Source of the DNA: Morella rubra
Taxonomy: Eukaryota > Streptophyta > Magnoliopsida > Fagales > Myricaceae
Length of the DNA: 64,000 nucleotides
Direction: 5' to 3'
Assembly: GCA_003952965.2 (NCBI GenBank)
Contig: CM025851.1
Location: forward strand, 1,761,307 to 1,825,306
Shown here: one piece after another, positions 11,575-22,700 of the stretch
How positions within the stretch are numbered: the stretch's first letter is position 1
Layout: each line of letters opens with the position of its first letter
Translations under genes and position numbers: made by a program
The notes under the pieces: model-generated
Database searches by the model: none
What the model saw: the letters and a program-made list of their open reading frames with translations, nothing else
What the model was told of the DNA's origin: nothing

Positions 11575-14500
11575 GAGAATATGTCCTCATTTTCCTTTGG
11601 AATATTGCAAATGAATTTGGAAAGAAACAGATGGAGACACATCATACACATCACGTCCATGTGCACCTCTGGCTCTCCCCTCTCTGCACGCGGCACGTTA
11701 ATACTCTCTCAGACAGATCACAGAGCCGCACTCAGACCTCGTTAACTGTTGCGAAAAAACCAAACTGTACTCCTTAACCCACAAGCCAGACAAAATATTA
11801 CAACTCTCCTACACAGAATGTACAGGCAGTACTTCATAGCAACCGGTCAAGAAAGCTAACCCTAGTTAATTTCCCTCGTCACCACCCGGCCACCAACTTC
11901 GGAACCAGAGTAGAATACGGAGAACCTGGCTACCTCTAGAGTCACGTACTGGCGTCGACGTTTAACAAAGTAAAATTTGTTGGGAAAGCATACGTCAATA
12001 TGTTGCTTTCTGTAAGAATTTACCCATTTGAGTAAGAAGCGATGTTTCGTCAATTTTCCTTGTTAAGAATTGCGTTGAGAAACGTGCGCTAAGTCCTTGC
12101 CGTGTACTCTGGAGGAACCGTCGTCGTCAAGAGTTGGCTATACACTTTGCTACATTGCTACAACCAGACGGCGTCTAGGGTGTTGAAACATCGACAATTT
12201 TAGATGCATGCTTTTAAGCTTCTAGGGTTGGTACTCGGTTGGTGAGAGTGTAAAAGTAGCTAGTTTGTACCAGAAGTAAAAGCAGAATGCGTAAATAGTA
12301 CTACCATCAATGTGATCCTGTCTCTATGCACTGGCTAGCCAGATAAAGTAATTGTTTCAATGAATTTGATTCCATGGAGTTTGTAGGCTATTCGGAAGGA
12401 TTAGAGGGAATCGTGGAACAGAACAGAAGGTTATGGGTTTAGAGGGGTGAATAAATAGCGAAGTGCGGGTGTGAAAATGCTGGGCTTAGTCAATTTTGCT
12501 CACTGTAAAAAGAGAATTCATTCATTCATTTCTCTCCAGTCCTTTGGGATGTAGCTGATGTGACTTTTAAATGTGCAGTTACTGATCCGGTCCCTTTTAT
12601 TCACCCCTTCCAAAAATGCAATGTCAAATTCTTTCTTCTTTCTCTCTCTTCGTGATTCATGTCTGAACTTGCAGTTAACTAAGGGTCCAACTGAAAAGTT
12701 CGAAATATTTAATTGCAAACTTCAGAAAAATCTCCGTGTAGCACAGGGATTGGGATCATTAGAGGATGGCTTGTTTTTTCTTTCTTTTTTTTCTAAATAG
12801 AGGATGGCTGTTTACATTTTTTATTTCGGGTAAGTACTGAATAGATCAGCAACAAAAATGAACTACGTACATATACGAAGTTCTGGGCCGGTTAGCCGGT
12901 AATTACAAAGGCAACAACACTAAGTCGGTAGCAGGGGCCTAGCAATAACACCTCCTTATGACTATCAACAGTAACACAGTCCATTAACTACAGAGATAAC
13001 TACAACCAGAATCATAAGAAGAACACAAATGCATCGTTCATCAGGTGTCATCCTGCAGAAGATCAATCGCTACTAGGTAGAAAAACGTCGCAGAAGGCCC
13101 ATTTTTGAGCCAAAGTAGTGCTGGCAGTCGAAGGCAGAAGTACCCACTGAGCATATTGATTCTTGTTCTCACCAGATAGAAGTCATCGCCATGAGTATGC
13201 GAATCAATCTCCTAGTCTCCTGGAGGTGCTACTATATATACAGTCTCGCATTCAGTTTCGCCAGCTAGGGTAAAAAGAAACAGCCAACATTTTTGTCGAA
13301 ATGTCCGGTATAAGAGAGATTTACCTTAGAATTTTTTGGCAGCCCAAGAGAGAATCTCATTCAAGCTCCCACGTAACTATGCTCACGAGGAAGGTAATTA
13401 CATTTGTCCCCAAGTATAGTCCAGGTAAGATGTCAGCTTTTCAATTGAATTATAATATCGGAATAGATCCATCAGAACAAAAGCACGTAGATTGTTGTGT
13501 GGGGAACACCATTACAATTAACATGTTTAAAATGGAAGCTTTCTATCATGTTGAATGAAGTACAGCTCGACTCATATTCTCACGCATTTTTATCAATTTT
13601 AGAACAACGTCTAGCTTGTCTCGACCTAAGTTTTTGATCACAAGAAAGTGAAAGATGGTGTGAAGCCAACTATCGATTACCATACTGGCCAGCGTGCCCC
13701 AGAACAGAGAAGAAAGGGAGACGGAGGGATTCGAGATAATCAAGTGAAATCATTTTCAAAGCTTTTCATTTCAATATCGCAGACTAGACTCTGCCTGTTT
13801 GCCATAGGATCAACAAGAGGTGGGAAAGGGAGTGGAAACAAGCATCAATTCTATCTCCATACGCCAAGAAAAATGTAACTTGATCAGGCGCCCCTCAGAT
13901 TGCACCCAACTTCAGTTTAGGTGGATCTCCAAGCCTGAGCTCGAGATCCAACTCCTCCATGGTGTTAGGCTTAAGTCTTCCAGCGACCTCAGACCGAAGA
14001 TGGTATCTATCATCTGAACATGACTTCAGATCAGAGAACCTCGAAAGTGAAGAAACAGCAAGCTTACGTTTTTTGCAACTGACCACCACATCCCCACAAG
14101 AACGAGTTGGCTGATTTTGGCTAACGAACGAATTCACACGAATCATACCGACCGACAAATCAGTCTCAACATAATCATCATCACCTAGACATATGGAGTC
14201 TTCTTCTCTTGGATTCTTTTCTAGTACTCCAGGTTTTGATTCTGCAATTCTTCGAAGACTAACCCCCACAGGATCGGACCCAGATTGAGCAATAGAAAAC
14301 GAAAAAGAGGCAAAAGCACTAGCACTAAAACTTTCAGGAGTAGATACATTCGAAACCCTAGAAGGTGATAGAGCACCTGATGCAACGATAGTAGGGCTAG
14401 ATTTAGGGTCAACATTAATGGAACTCAACTTGCCAACCTCGATTGAAAACTGAGCACCGAGCGACTCCGAACGATTCAATATGTCACAATTTTGATGATG

Positions 14501-17500
14501 GCAGGCTTCTTTCAGAGGGCTAACAGATTGTTTGAGCATCGCTCTATCCCTTCTATGGACATTCATGTGACCACCTAGGGCTTGGGCAGACCTGAATTCT
14601 CTATTACAAAAACTGCAAGAATAAGATCTCGGAGGCCATATACATCCCCCAAGAGGCCCAGACGCATCTTTTGCAAAGGCCTTTTCTTCCCATGAGCTGT
14701 TAAGACAATTCAATGACGGTGGAGAACGCGACTGTAATATTCCTTTCCTCTTCATCCACATCCAATAAGGACCAGCTTCCTCCTTCATTCTTTGACCAGA
14801 AAATTGGCAGTAAACGGAGATGAAAGAGGTGACTAGCTGTTGATGGATTGAGTGATATAAGCATCAGCATTACATCTCCATATTCATACTGAAATCAGCT
14901 TGAGAATCTATGAGGGGTGAAAAAGCTTCTTGAAAAGGTCTTGTTCCTAACTTTGCGTTTTGGGTTGGCTCTTGTTTGGCTCTTCCATTGAAACTGGTCT
15001 GTTTGTTTTTTCTCTGGTTTAAGTGCTACAAAGATGTTATTATTGGTATTCTTTTGGCAATTCTACATGGGTCCTACCAGTAGCTAGCCGAGCCAGCATT
15101 TTATTCTCGGGACTGGATTACTACGAATAGTACTCCGAATAATAAAAGGTGATTAAGATATTATATGTGGAAAGAAAGCTTAGGTGCATGAGATTGTTTT
15201 GTACACTGTAAGATGGCTATTCGGACAAAAAGAAAACATCTCGAATATCCAACATCCAGTCATCATGAAAGACTGTTTACTTGGATTATTTGGGACCCCA
15301 ATAATCAAACTGTGGAATACATCATCTGCAGGTTCTTATATATGATTCAATTGATTTCCTACACCGCGCTACGCGTATACCTTTTTCTTTACCCTCTTTA
15401 TCGAGTAATTCGATCTCTGACTTCAATCTTTCCAATCGGGTATATATTGTATAATATTGTTAAGAATGTGACTATTCAAGTAATTTATATAGCATTCACA
15501 TACTTTTTGGTCACACAACAAATCTAATTAAGCAGGACAGATACACACCCAATAGTTGCTGCAACTCGAGAAATATTATTGTTTCATTAGATTTCAGTAT
15601 ATTCAAGAGTCAACATACTCCTAGTAAAAGATATCGTGTCATTTGGACCATAAATCCATTTCTTTGGGGTACGTACGTACATGATTCTGATCCTAGCTAG
15701 CACCCTTCCTACAAAATGACAATTTAAAACGAGAATTAGAAACAACACATTCGACTGCATGACCATCGTTCCGTTCGTTTCCGAAACTAGAAATGACATG
15801 CAATTTCGTTAACACAACATGACGTTAATAACTTAAAAAAGTTCACTAAAAGACCGAAGCTTCACGCAAACTATATGATATTGCGAACCCTGTTCTCCCG
15901 TGGGATTTTGGATTAAAAACCCCTTCTAGAAGTTAGGTATACCCTACAGTGTCTTAGCTAACCACTCTTATGGCAGGTTGCAGATAATTCTTTCTTTTAT
16001 TTTGGAGAATTTTGTTGGGATTAAGCGGTGGGACCATCTCCAGTATATATACCATTGATGAATCATGCAGTTTGCCTCTCTGTTTTCGAGGACCACATGC
16101 ACTGCGTTCTGGTACGAAGTGGCACAGCCACCGTCATGCATTTGATTTGGTCCACATGATGCGTTGAATATGGAGAGGTAGCGATCGATCATATATTGAG
16201 CTGAGGAAACATATATTATGATCATTCTGAAGCTACCACTGAGAGTAGATGGTGCATGGAAAGTTTTAAAACAATCCTAATGACAAATTAAGAAACCATG
16301 CACTAAAACCAGCTCCCCTTCCCAGTTAGATCCACCCCTACCCGAGAAAGCAATTTCTGAAAGGATACAAGACAACAAGAAGGACCACATACGCGTGAAG
16401 CTCATTACACAAATACTTATCTCATGAAGGATAATTCACAAGAGGCAATTTTTATAAGATGGAATGAAGACCTGCCCTTGAAAAGTACATGAGAAAAGAC
16501 AAGCAGCTTTTGAAAAGTAGTTGATACGACATGACAACTAGCCTAATATAATATCAGAAAGAAGATTGTTAGAATATATGCGGGCACATGGTATGTATAT
16601 GGCTTTGCAAGAGTTCCATATTGATAATTCATGGAGGCAATTCCATTTCCATACATTTCCTTTAACTTTCTCAAGTGCATGCAATTGATAGGTTTCGCTG
16701 CAAAGATTCTCATCATTCTGTTCGCTTAATAAACAAATGACTACTACAGAGGTCTGCAGTACACTGCATTATGGGCGTAACGTTGATTTGGGCACTAAGC
16801 ACTTCAAGACATCTCGTATCGTACGCGTGGCAAACGGGTTAGGAATTTGTAGGATTTTCAACACGCAATTCTGATCTCTCTCTGCTATGGCCGAGAGTCA
16901 AAATAAGTAAACTTCATAATATTCTTTGTTTAATCACGTACGATTGTCCATTCATATTTAATTCATTTGCTAATTAACCTTAGAACCCGGCCCCCATCTC
17001 TTGTTCTATCATGAGGTGATCCCGTTGTGTACGTAACTCGCGCCCTAATAATCTCATACGTCCGAAAAGAAGATATATAGAAAGGCCTTGATTCATGGAA
17101 GACGATTCTACCCAGATTAATTTCTTTCGAAATTTTCTGAACTACTCGATACTAGTCCGATACTTCACAAGATTTGTCTGTCCAGCTAAGATTGTCCAAT
17201 ACGATAAATTCTATCTGCATTAATTTCTTCTTAATTTCTCAACTTGAAAAAGAAGGGAAGTTGAACCAAAACACGTCCCCTACTCAGTTTCTACCATATC
17301 ATAATAATAAAGAGATGGCTTAAAAAATTCCTTTTTATTTGTTAATTATGAATGCATAATGGAGTGTAAGGACCAAATAGACTTGTTGGCTGACTGACAT
17401 ATATACAGCATACTGAGTGGGATTTGATAACTTGGTATGAAAATACTTTGTTGACTGCTGGAACCCCACAGATAAATTTATCTTTCAAAGGAGAGAGAGA

Positions 17501-17545
17501 GGAGAGGGAAAGCATCTCGCAGCTACACCAGAATCTCAACATTAC
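11575..17545. repeat. Left arm of tandem segmental duplication (zinc-finger locus)
   Basis: This arm aligns collinearly with about 19780-24800. Anchors in order are: the stretch near 11640 ('ccatgtgcacctctgg'), the stretch near 12180-12240 ('cttctagggttggt'), 13440-13500, the zinc-finger CDS, 14940-15000 upstream of it, 16130-16290, 16560-16600, and the end near 17225-17440. Divergence is moderate in spacers and lower in the coding part, so the duplication is not recent. Most of 14.8-17.5 kb is upstream DNA of the gene on the minus strand. Boundaries are approximate. Confidence 0.8.
13895..14788 (-). CDS. SUPERMAN-like C2H2 zinc-finger repressor, copy 1
   Basis: Single-exon nuclear transcription factor of 297 residues with one EPF-type finger. 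Cys and His ligands lie in [19 protein letters not shown] followed by NVHRR at about 56-79, containing the plant-specific QALGGH helix that contacts DNA. The C-terminus ends with DLELRLGDP, an LxLxL EAR motif known to recruit TOPLESS co-repressors. The N-terminal YWMWMKRK and WEEKAFA...GPLGG blocks resemble the ZFP10 branch more than SUPERMAN itself. The start codon is in the same place as in copy 2, after a conserved CTGGTCAAAGAA leader. Between finger and EAR the protein is Ser-rich and low in complexity. Likely role, inferred from the family, is control of organ boundary, floral or growth programmes. Paralogue of the gene at 21475-22311, in the same orientation. Confidence 0.92.
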   Translation of the reverse strand: MKEEAGPYWMWMKRKGILQSRSPPSLNCLNSSWEEKAFAKDASGPLGGCIWPPRSYSCSFCNREFRSAQALGGHMNVHRRDRAMLKQSVSPLKEACHHQNCDILNRSESLGAQFSIEVGKLSSINVDPKSSPTIVASGALSPSRVSNVSTPESFSASAFASFSFSIAQSGSDPVGVSLRRIAESKPGVLEKNPREEDSICLGDDDYVETDLSVGMIRVNSFVSQNQPTRSCGDVVVSCKKRKLAVSSLSRFSDLKSCSDDRYHLRSEVAGRLKPNTMEELDLELRLGDPPKLKLGAI

Positions 17546-17650
17546 GTACGACTTTTATGAAAAAATAATGTCCTATATGCAGATGATTTCTTTTTTATAC
17601 CTTGAAAAAATAGAAAATAACCTAGCTCGTGATATAATTGTGGGAGATGA
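14789..17650. promoter_or_regulatory. Upstream region of zinc-finger copy 1 with islands conserved in copy 2
   Basis: There is no gene in this stretch; the 104-codon frame at 15213-15527 is not shared with the other arm and looks accidental. Islands shared with the copy-2 upstream region include 14940-15000 (with 22460-22530), 16130-16290 (with 22620-22760), 16560-16600 (with 22930-22960) and 17225-17440. These are candidates for retained cis-regulatory DNA, though simple ancestry could also explain them. Confidence 0.45.
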
Positions 17651-17657
17651 TGACTAA

Positions 17658-17738
17658 AGGGACGTTCGGTTTCGTTTGAATTTTAGGATTCACGAGAATC
17701 TTAGAATTTTAAAATCGAACATTTTTTTTAACATCACC
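17658..17738. mobile_element. Short fold-back MITE, Harbinger/Tourist-like
   Basis: An 81-bp imperfect hairpin flanked by TAA at 17655-17657 and 17739-17741. Its halves (GAATTTTAGGATTC and its imperfect complement) face each other around a 4-base loop. The right end ACATCACC followed by TAA is shared with the element at 58114-58278, which suggests one family. Confidence 0.5.
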
Positions 17739-17809
17739 TAAAAACAACTTCTGCACACATACCAATAAAGGCTGACATTACTTTTCTTTGAACTTTTGAG
17801 ACCAGTGCG

Positions 17810-18400
17810 CTCCTCGAAGCGCACAGGACCGATACCCCAAAGAATCTTTACATCCTTGATGATAAGCATGCCAACCAGCCAGTGATCACCAGCTCAAGAC
17901 CATTCATCTTCGGCATTGGTTTCCTTCCTTGAAGCGATACGATGAATCATATCTTCTAGATTCTCCGAAAGTCTAGAATATTATCTTTCCTTTTTTAGTT
18001 CGGTTTATTAGGCATGTTATATCAAATCTACTTGATCGACGGATTAAGTCTTAAAGATCGTTTGATTATTAGGGTTTGTAAGCACCTAAGGATGTCTATA
18101 TAAACACCCTTAGGTGCGATTCAGAATATCGAGAATAGTAGAGTCTTGGAGAGCCTGAGTGCTTTTGGAGTGTTTTGGCCGAGCATATATATGCTAAGTT
18201 GTGTCAGGCTAATAACCTTGTCCTTGGGATTCATTCTAGGCTAATAACCTAGTTTGGGTACCCGTTCTTGGGCTAATTAACCCTTGATCGGGATTGTCTT
18301 GTTTCTTGTGGTTCGAAGGACTAATAATCCTTAGACCAATTTTTTTATCATAAACAGGTATTTGTCATTCTTGGTGTGTTAGATCCTATCACGTGTGTTA
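17810..18400 (+). repeat. Partial LTR of family L2 (copy A)
   Basis: Strongly similar to copy B just downstream and to the reverse complement of the solo LTR at 54337-55407. It keeps the promoter-like block with TCTATATAAACACCC near 18095, but the terminal part of the LTR is absent. The element is a broken fossil. Its left edge is uncertain. Confidence 0.65.
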
Positions 18401-18529
18401 CTATCCAGTGCACACCCCAGTGCTCCTACGGCCGCCCTGACTATGGGTCAGAAAGCCGACCGAGACCATCAGAGCCTCCATGGGGTGGGCAGGAGAGGTG
18501 ACGGGCAGCGCGAAGTGACCGACTAGTGT

Positions 18530-19400
18530 GCTCCTACGCGATGCGTGGCCGGGCCGACCTGGCGGGAGGTGACTTTAGAATTATCATAACGGTTTCCGAC
18601 CAGGAAAGCCAAAGCATGCCGACCGACCAGGACATCCCACTCGCTACTGACCAAGATTACTTATGCTGGCATGCCAACCAGCCAGTCGCAGACAGATCAG
18701 GACCAGCTCAAGACCAGATAGGAGCGTAGCGGCAGCGCGACCACATTTTTTATGGATCTTCGGCGATTGGTTTCCTTCCTTGAAGCGATACGATGAATCA
18801 TATCTTCTAGATTCGGACGTTTCTCCGAAAGTCTAGAATATTATCTTTCCTTTTTTAGTTCGGTTTATTAGGCATGTTATATCAAATCTACTTGATCGAC
18901 GGATTGATTCTTAAAGATCGGTGATTTGATTTGATTTGTTTTGATTCCATTAGGTTTGTAAGCACCTAAGGATGTCTATATAAACACCCTTAGGTGCATT
19001 AGATTCAGAATATCGAGAATAGTAGAGTCTTGGAGAGCCTGAGTGCTTTTGGAGTGTTTTGGCCGAGCATAAATACACATATGCTAAGTCGGTGTCAGGC
19101 TAATAACCTTGTCGCTTGGGATTCATTCTAGGCTAATAACCTAGTTTGGGTACCGTTCTTGGGCTAATTAACCCTTGATCGGGATTGTTCTTGTTTCTTG
19201 TGGTTCGAAGGACTAATAATCCTTAGACCACATTTTTTTATCATAAACAGTGAGGTATTTGTCATTCTTGTGTGTTAGATCCTATCTATTACGCTCGTAT
19301 GTTACTTAACATTGGTCGGAGGATCGTTGTGGTATTGGAGTAGATCGGGTATGGGAGAAATTGGTACTTGTTTTGGATTTCTTGACCGGGGTTCCTAACA
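18530..19400 (+). repeat. Partial LTR of family L2 (copy B)
   Basis: It matches the solo LTR at 54337-55407 in opposite orientation and ends at 19400 with the family's terminal GTTCCTAACA. It contains the GC-rich GACCGACCAGG-type block, then the TATA block near 18975 (TCTATATAAACACCC) and the conserved 3' half. No matching target-site duplication was found, so copies A and B may be the product of a rearrangement or nested insertion rather than two clean solo LTRs. There is no coding capacity. Confidence 0.7.
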
Positions 19401-19780
19401 GTACTACTGCTTGCGCCAGTGGGCAGAGGTTGTTGTGACTGGACATAGGAGTCGCCACCCCATACTACAGCAGACGCAGACTTATCCACACGCCAGTTCG
19501 AGTGGTGGACAGCCGAAGAGCGAATTTGGCCCAGGAGAAAAATTGGACCTAATCCAGCATTGAAAATTCTTAAGAATGGGTCATTTTCTACTCATCCTAC
19601 TCATAACTATAAATCTACCACTCATCCCAAAAGTTTAAACTAATAGAAAGAGGAAGCTTTTATTATTTGAATATATTCTCTAACAATAATCATGGAGGGA
19701 ATGTGATTTTGGGTGGCAGAACCAGTCCTCGAAGGAATCACTAGCCATTTATCCTAAGCACCCTAAAAAAGAAAACCCAG
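19401..19780. other. Short spacer between L2 copy B and right duplication arm
   Basis: Nothing recognisable; a short stretch of unique DNA. Confidence 0.35.
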
Positions 19781-22700
19781 AAAAAGCCGAGACTATGCCC
19801 TCGTTTCTCGTCGGATTTCCAAAAATGGATATTTGTAAGAAACAGAGAGAGAGAGAGAGAGACATCATACAAATAATGCCCATGTGCACCTCTGGCGCTT
19901 CTGCCTCGCTAACTCTTTAAAAGAACCCAACTCCTAAACCCTCAGGCCAGACAAAACATTGCAGCTCTCTTACACGAAACGGGAACTTCATACCAACCTA
20001 AGAAACTAATCCCAGCTTCCCTCTTCATCACGGTCTCCACCATCTTCCGTACCAAAAGTAGAACGCGGAGAACCGACCTCTAGAATCACGTACAGACACC
20101 CTTTAATGGGAAGAAATTTGCTTGGCAACATGAACTCCCTCTCCACGCGGCAATTTATCAGTTGCTTTCACTCCGAATTAAATAACATAGTAAAGTCAAA
20201 AGCGACGTTTCATCTATTATCCTGGCATACGGTTAATGTTGAAAAGCAAACACTAAGACATCGCCGTGTATTCTGGAGGGCCCGTCGGTGTCAAGAGTTG
20301 GCTACACACTGTGCCACATTACTACAATTAGACAGGTTCTAGGGTTTTGAAACATGGAAATTTTGGATGTCTTAAGGCTTCTAGGGTTGGTCTACGGTTG
20401 TTGAGAGTGTTCTAGCAGCTAGAATAGGACCAAAAGTAAATCAAAGAACGCGCAAATAGTGCCAGACTGCCAATGATGTGATGTTAGATCTCTCTCTTGC
20501 TAAATAAAAAAATTGTTCGTTGAATTTGATTCCATAGAGTTGGTGGACTCTTTTTGGAGGGCTTAGAGGGAAAAGCGTGGAACAGGAACAGAACAGAAGG
20601 TTGGAATTTTTTGGGAAGAGGAGACAGGTGTAAAGGCCAAGGGTGGGGTTAATAGAGTTTGCTGGCGGTAATAATTCAGGTAAAAAGGAACGCGCATTGT
20701 TTGATGTACGGCCCTCTGGGATGTAGATGAAGTGACTTTTAAATGACAATCAGGACTAGTTTTTTCAACCCTTCCAAAGCGCACAGTCAGATTCATTCCT
20801 CTCTCTCTCTCTCTTATGTTTCTTGCATGCAACACAGGGGTTAAGGGATGTTTAATTGTTTGCATCAAATGAGTGTAAGAGCTGGACCACAGCTCCAACC
20901 CTATGGGTACAATATAACAATTGGTTCTCACGCAGTAAATCCGCAGGTAAGTCAGTTTTTCAATTGGATTATAAGATAGGACTAGAACCATCAGAACTCA
21001 AGCAGACAGATCTTAGTGGCATGGAGAATATCATTGCACAAATGATCATGTTCGAAATTGAAGCTTCGATCCTATCAGTTAGAATGAGATACAGCTCGAT
21101 CGATCTAGTCATCTCCTCCCTCAATATTTATGTTCATTTCTACCTACAACTACTCTCCGCCTTGGCATTTTATGAGAACAAGAAGAAAGAGGAAGGTAGT
21201 GTAATGCCAATTAGGGATTTCTACGCTGGCCAGCTTGCTCCAGAACAGACAGAAAGGAAATGATCAGATGAATTCGATCAAATTAAATTGTCAAATCATG
21301 GAAGTATAAGCTATACGTTTCATTCAAAAACTTAATATTGCAGAGTAGTCTCTGCCGGCCGGCTGCCTGTTAGCTATAAGATCAAGAAAAGGCTGGAAAG
21401 GGAACGCAAACAAACATCAACTCAAAGTCATACAACAAACAACTGTAACTAGATCAGGTCAATAAGATTGCACCCTACTTCACTGTAGCTGGATCACCAA
21501 GTCTGAGTTCAAGATCCAAGTCCTCGATGGTATTTGCCATAAGTAATCCAGTTTTATCATCGGAACATGCCTTCAGAAAGAACGTCGACAATGAAGATAC
21601 AGCAGTCTTAAGTCTTTTGCAACTGACCGCCTCATCCCCACAGGAACCAGTTGTTCGATTTGGGCTAACAAAACGATTCATTCCCACGGACAAATCAGTG
21701 TCGACATAATCATCATAACTGCAACACATATAGTCTTCTTCTCTTGGATTCTTTTCGACCCTAGGTTTTGATTCCGAGCTACTAAGAAGTCTAGCCTCCG
21801 CCGGATCGGACCAAGAGTGAACAAAAGAAGACGAATAAGCAGAGGAAAACGATGTATTTGCACCAAGAGTTTCTGGAGTGGATAAAGCTGGAACCCTAGG
21901 AGGTGATAGAGTACCTGATGCAACAATAGCTTTGCCGTCCAGATTGTTACGCAACTTGCCAACATCAGATGAAAGGTGATCACCGAGTGACGTCTTTAAT
22001 TGATTGATCTGGTCGTTATTTTGATGATGGCGGGCTTCATTGATAGGGTTAAGTGCTTGTCTGAGCATCGCTCTATCCCTTCTATGGACATTCATGTGAC
22101 CACCTAGGGCTTGGGCGGACCTGAATTCTCTAGTACAAAAGCTGCAAGAGTAAGATCTCGGAGGCCATACGCATCCCCCTAGAGGCCCAGCCGCGTCTTC
22201 TGCAAAAGCCTTTTCTTCCCATGAGTAGTTAAGAGAATTCATTGATGGTGGAGAACGCGACCGTAAGATTTCTTTCCTCTTCATCCACATCCAATACGGA
22301 GCTTCCTCCATCCTTCTTTGACCAGAAAATTGGTTAGCGTCCGGGATAGAAATGAATAGGTTTTGTAATGGAAGGTTTGCTAGCTTGACGAATGAGATAA
22401 ATATTATAAGGTTCAAGATGAGTACATCTATCTATAAGGAAGAGAAGACGCTCAGCCGAAAACGTATTGTTCCTATAGCCTTGCATCTGGGTTTGCTTCC
22501 CTTGATCGGCTCCTCCAATTGAAACTACTCTCTTGTTTTTTAGCTGGCCGTTTGTTCCACATTGGTTGTTTTTAGTAGTACTTTGGCAATCCTAGGGGGG
22601 GTCCTACTTAAGCTTAACTGTCATGCATTTGCTTTCGATCCACATGCCTGAATTGAGAAACGGTCATTGATGTTAGAACACGTATCTGTGATTTAATTAA

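Noticed and set aside
15213-15527. 104-codon plus-strand frame with hydrophobic stretches
   Set aside because: Not preserved in the other duplication arm and no family resemblance.
20856-21263. 135-codon plus-strand frame downstream of zinc-finger copy 2
   Set aside because: Only a 20-residue part is matched in the other arm; the rest is not conserved. Kept as a finding for the conserved block, not as a gene.
22312-22416. 35-codon N-terminal extension of zinc-finger copy 2
   Set aside because: Absent from copy 1, and the conserved start context precedes the ATG at 22311.
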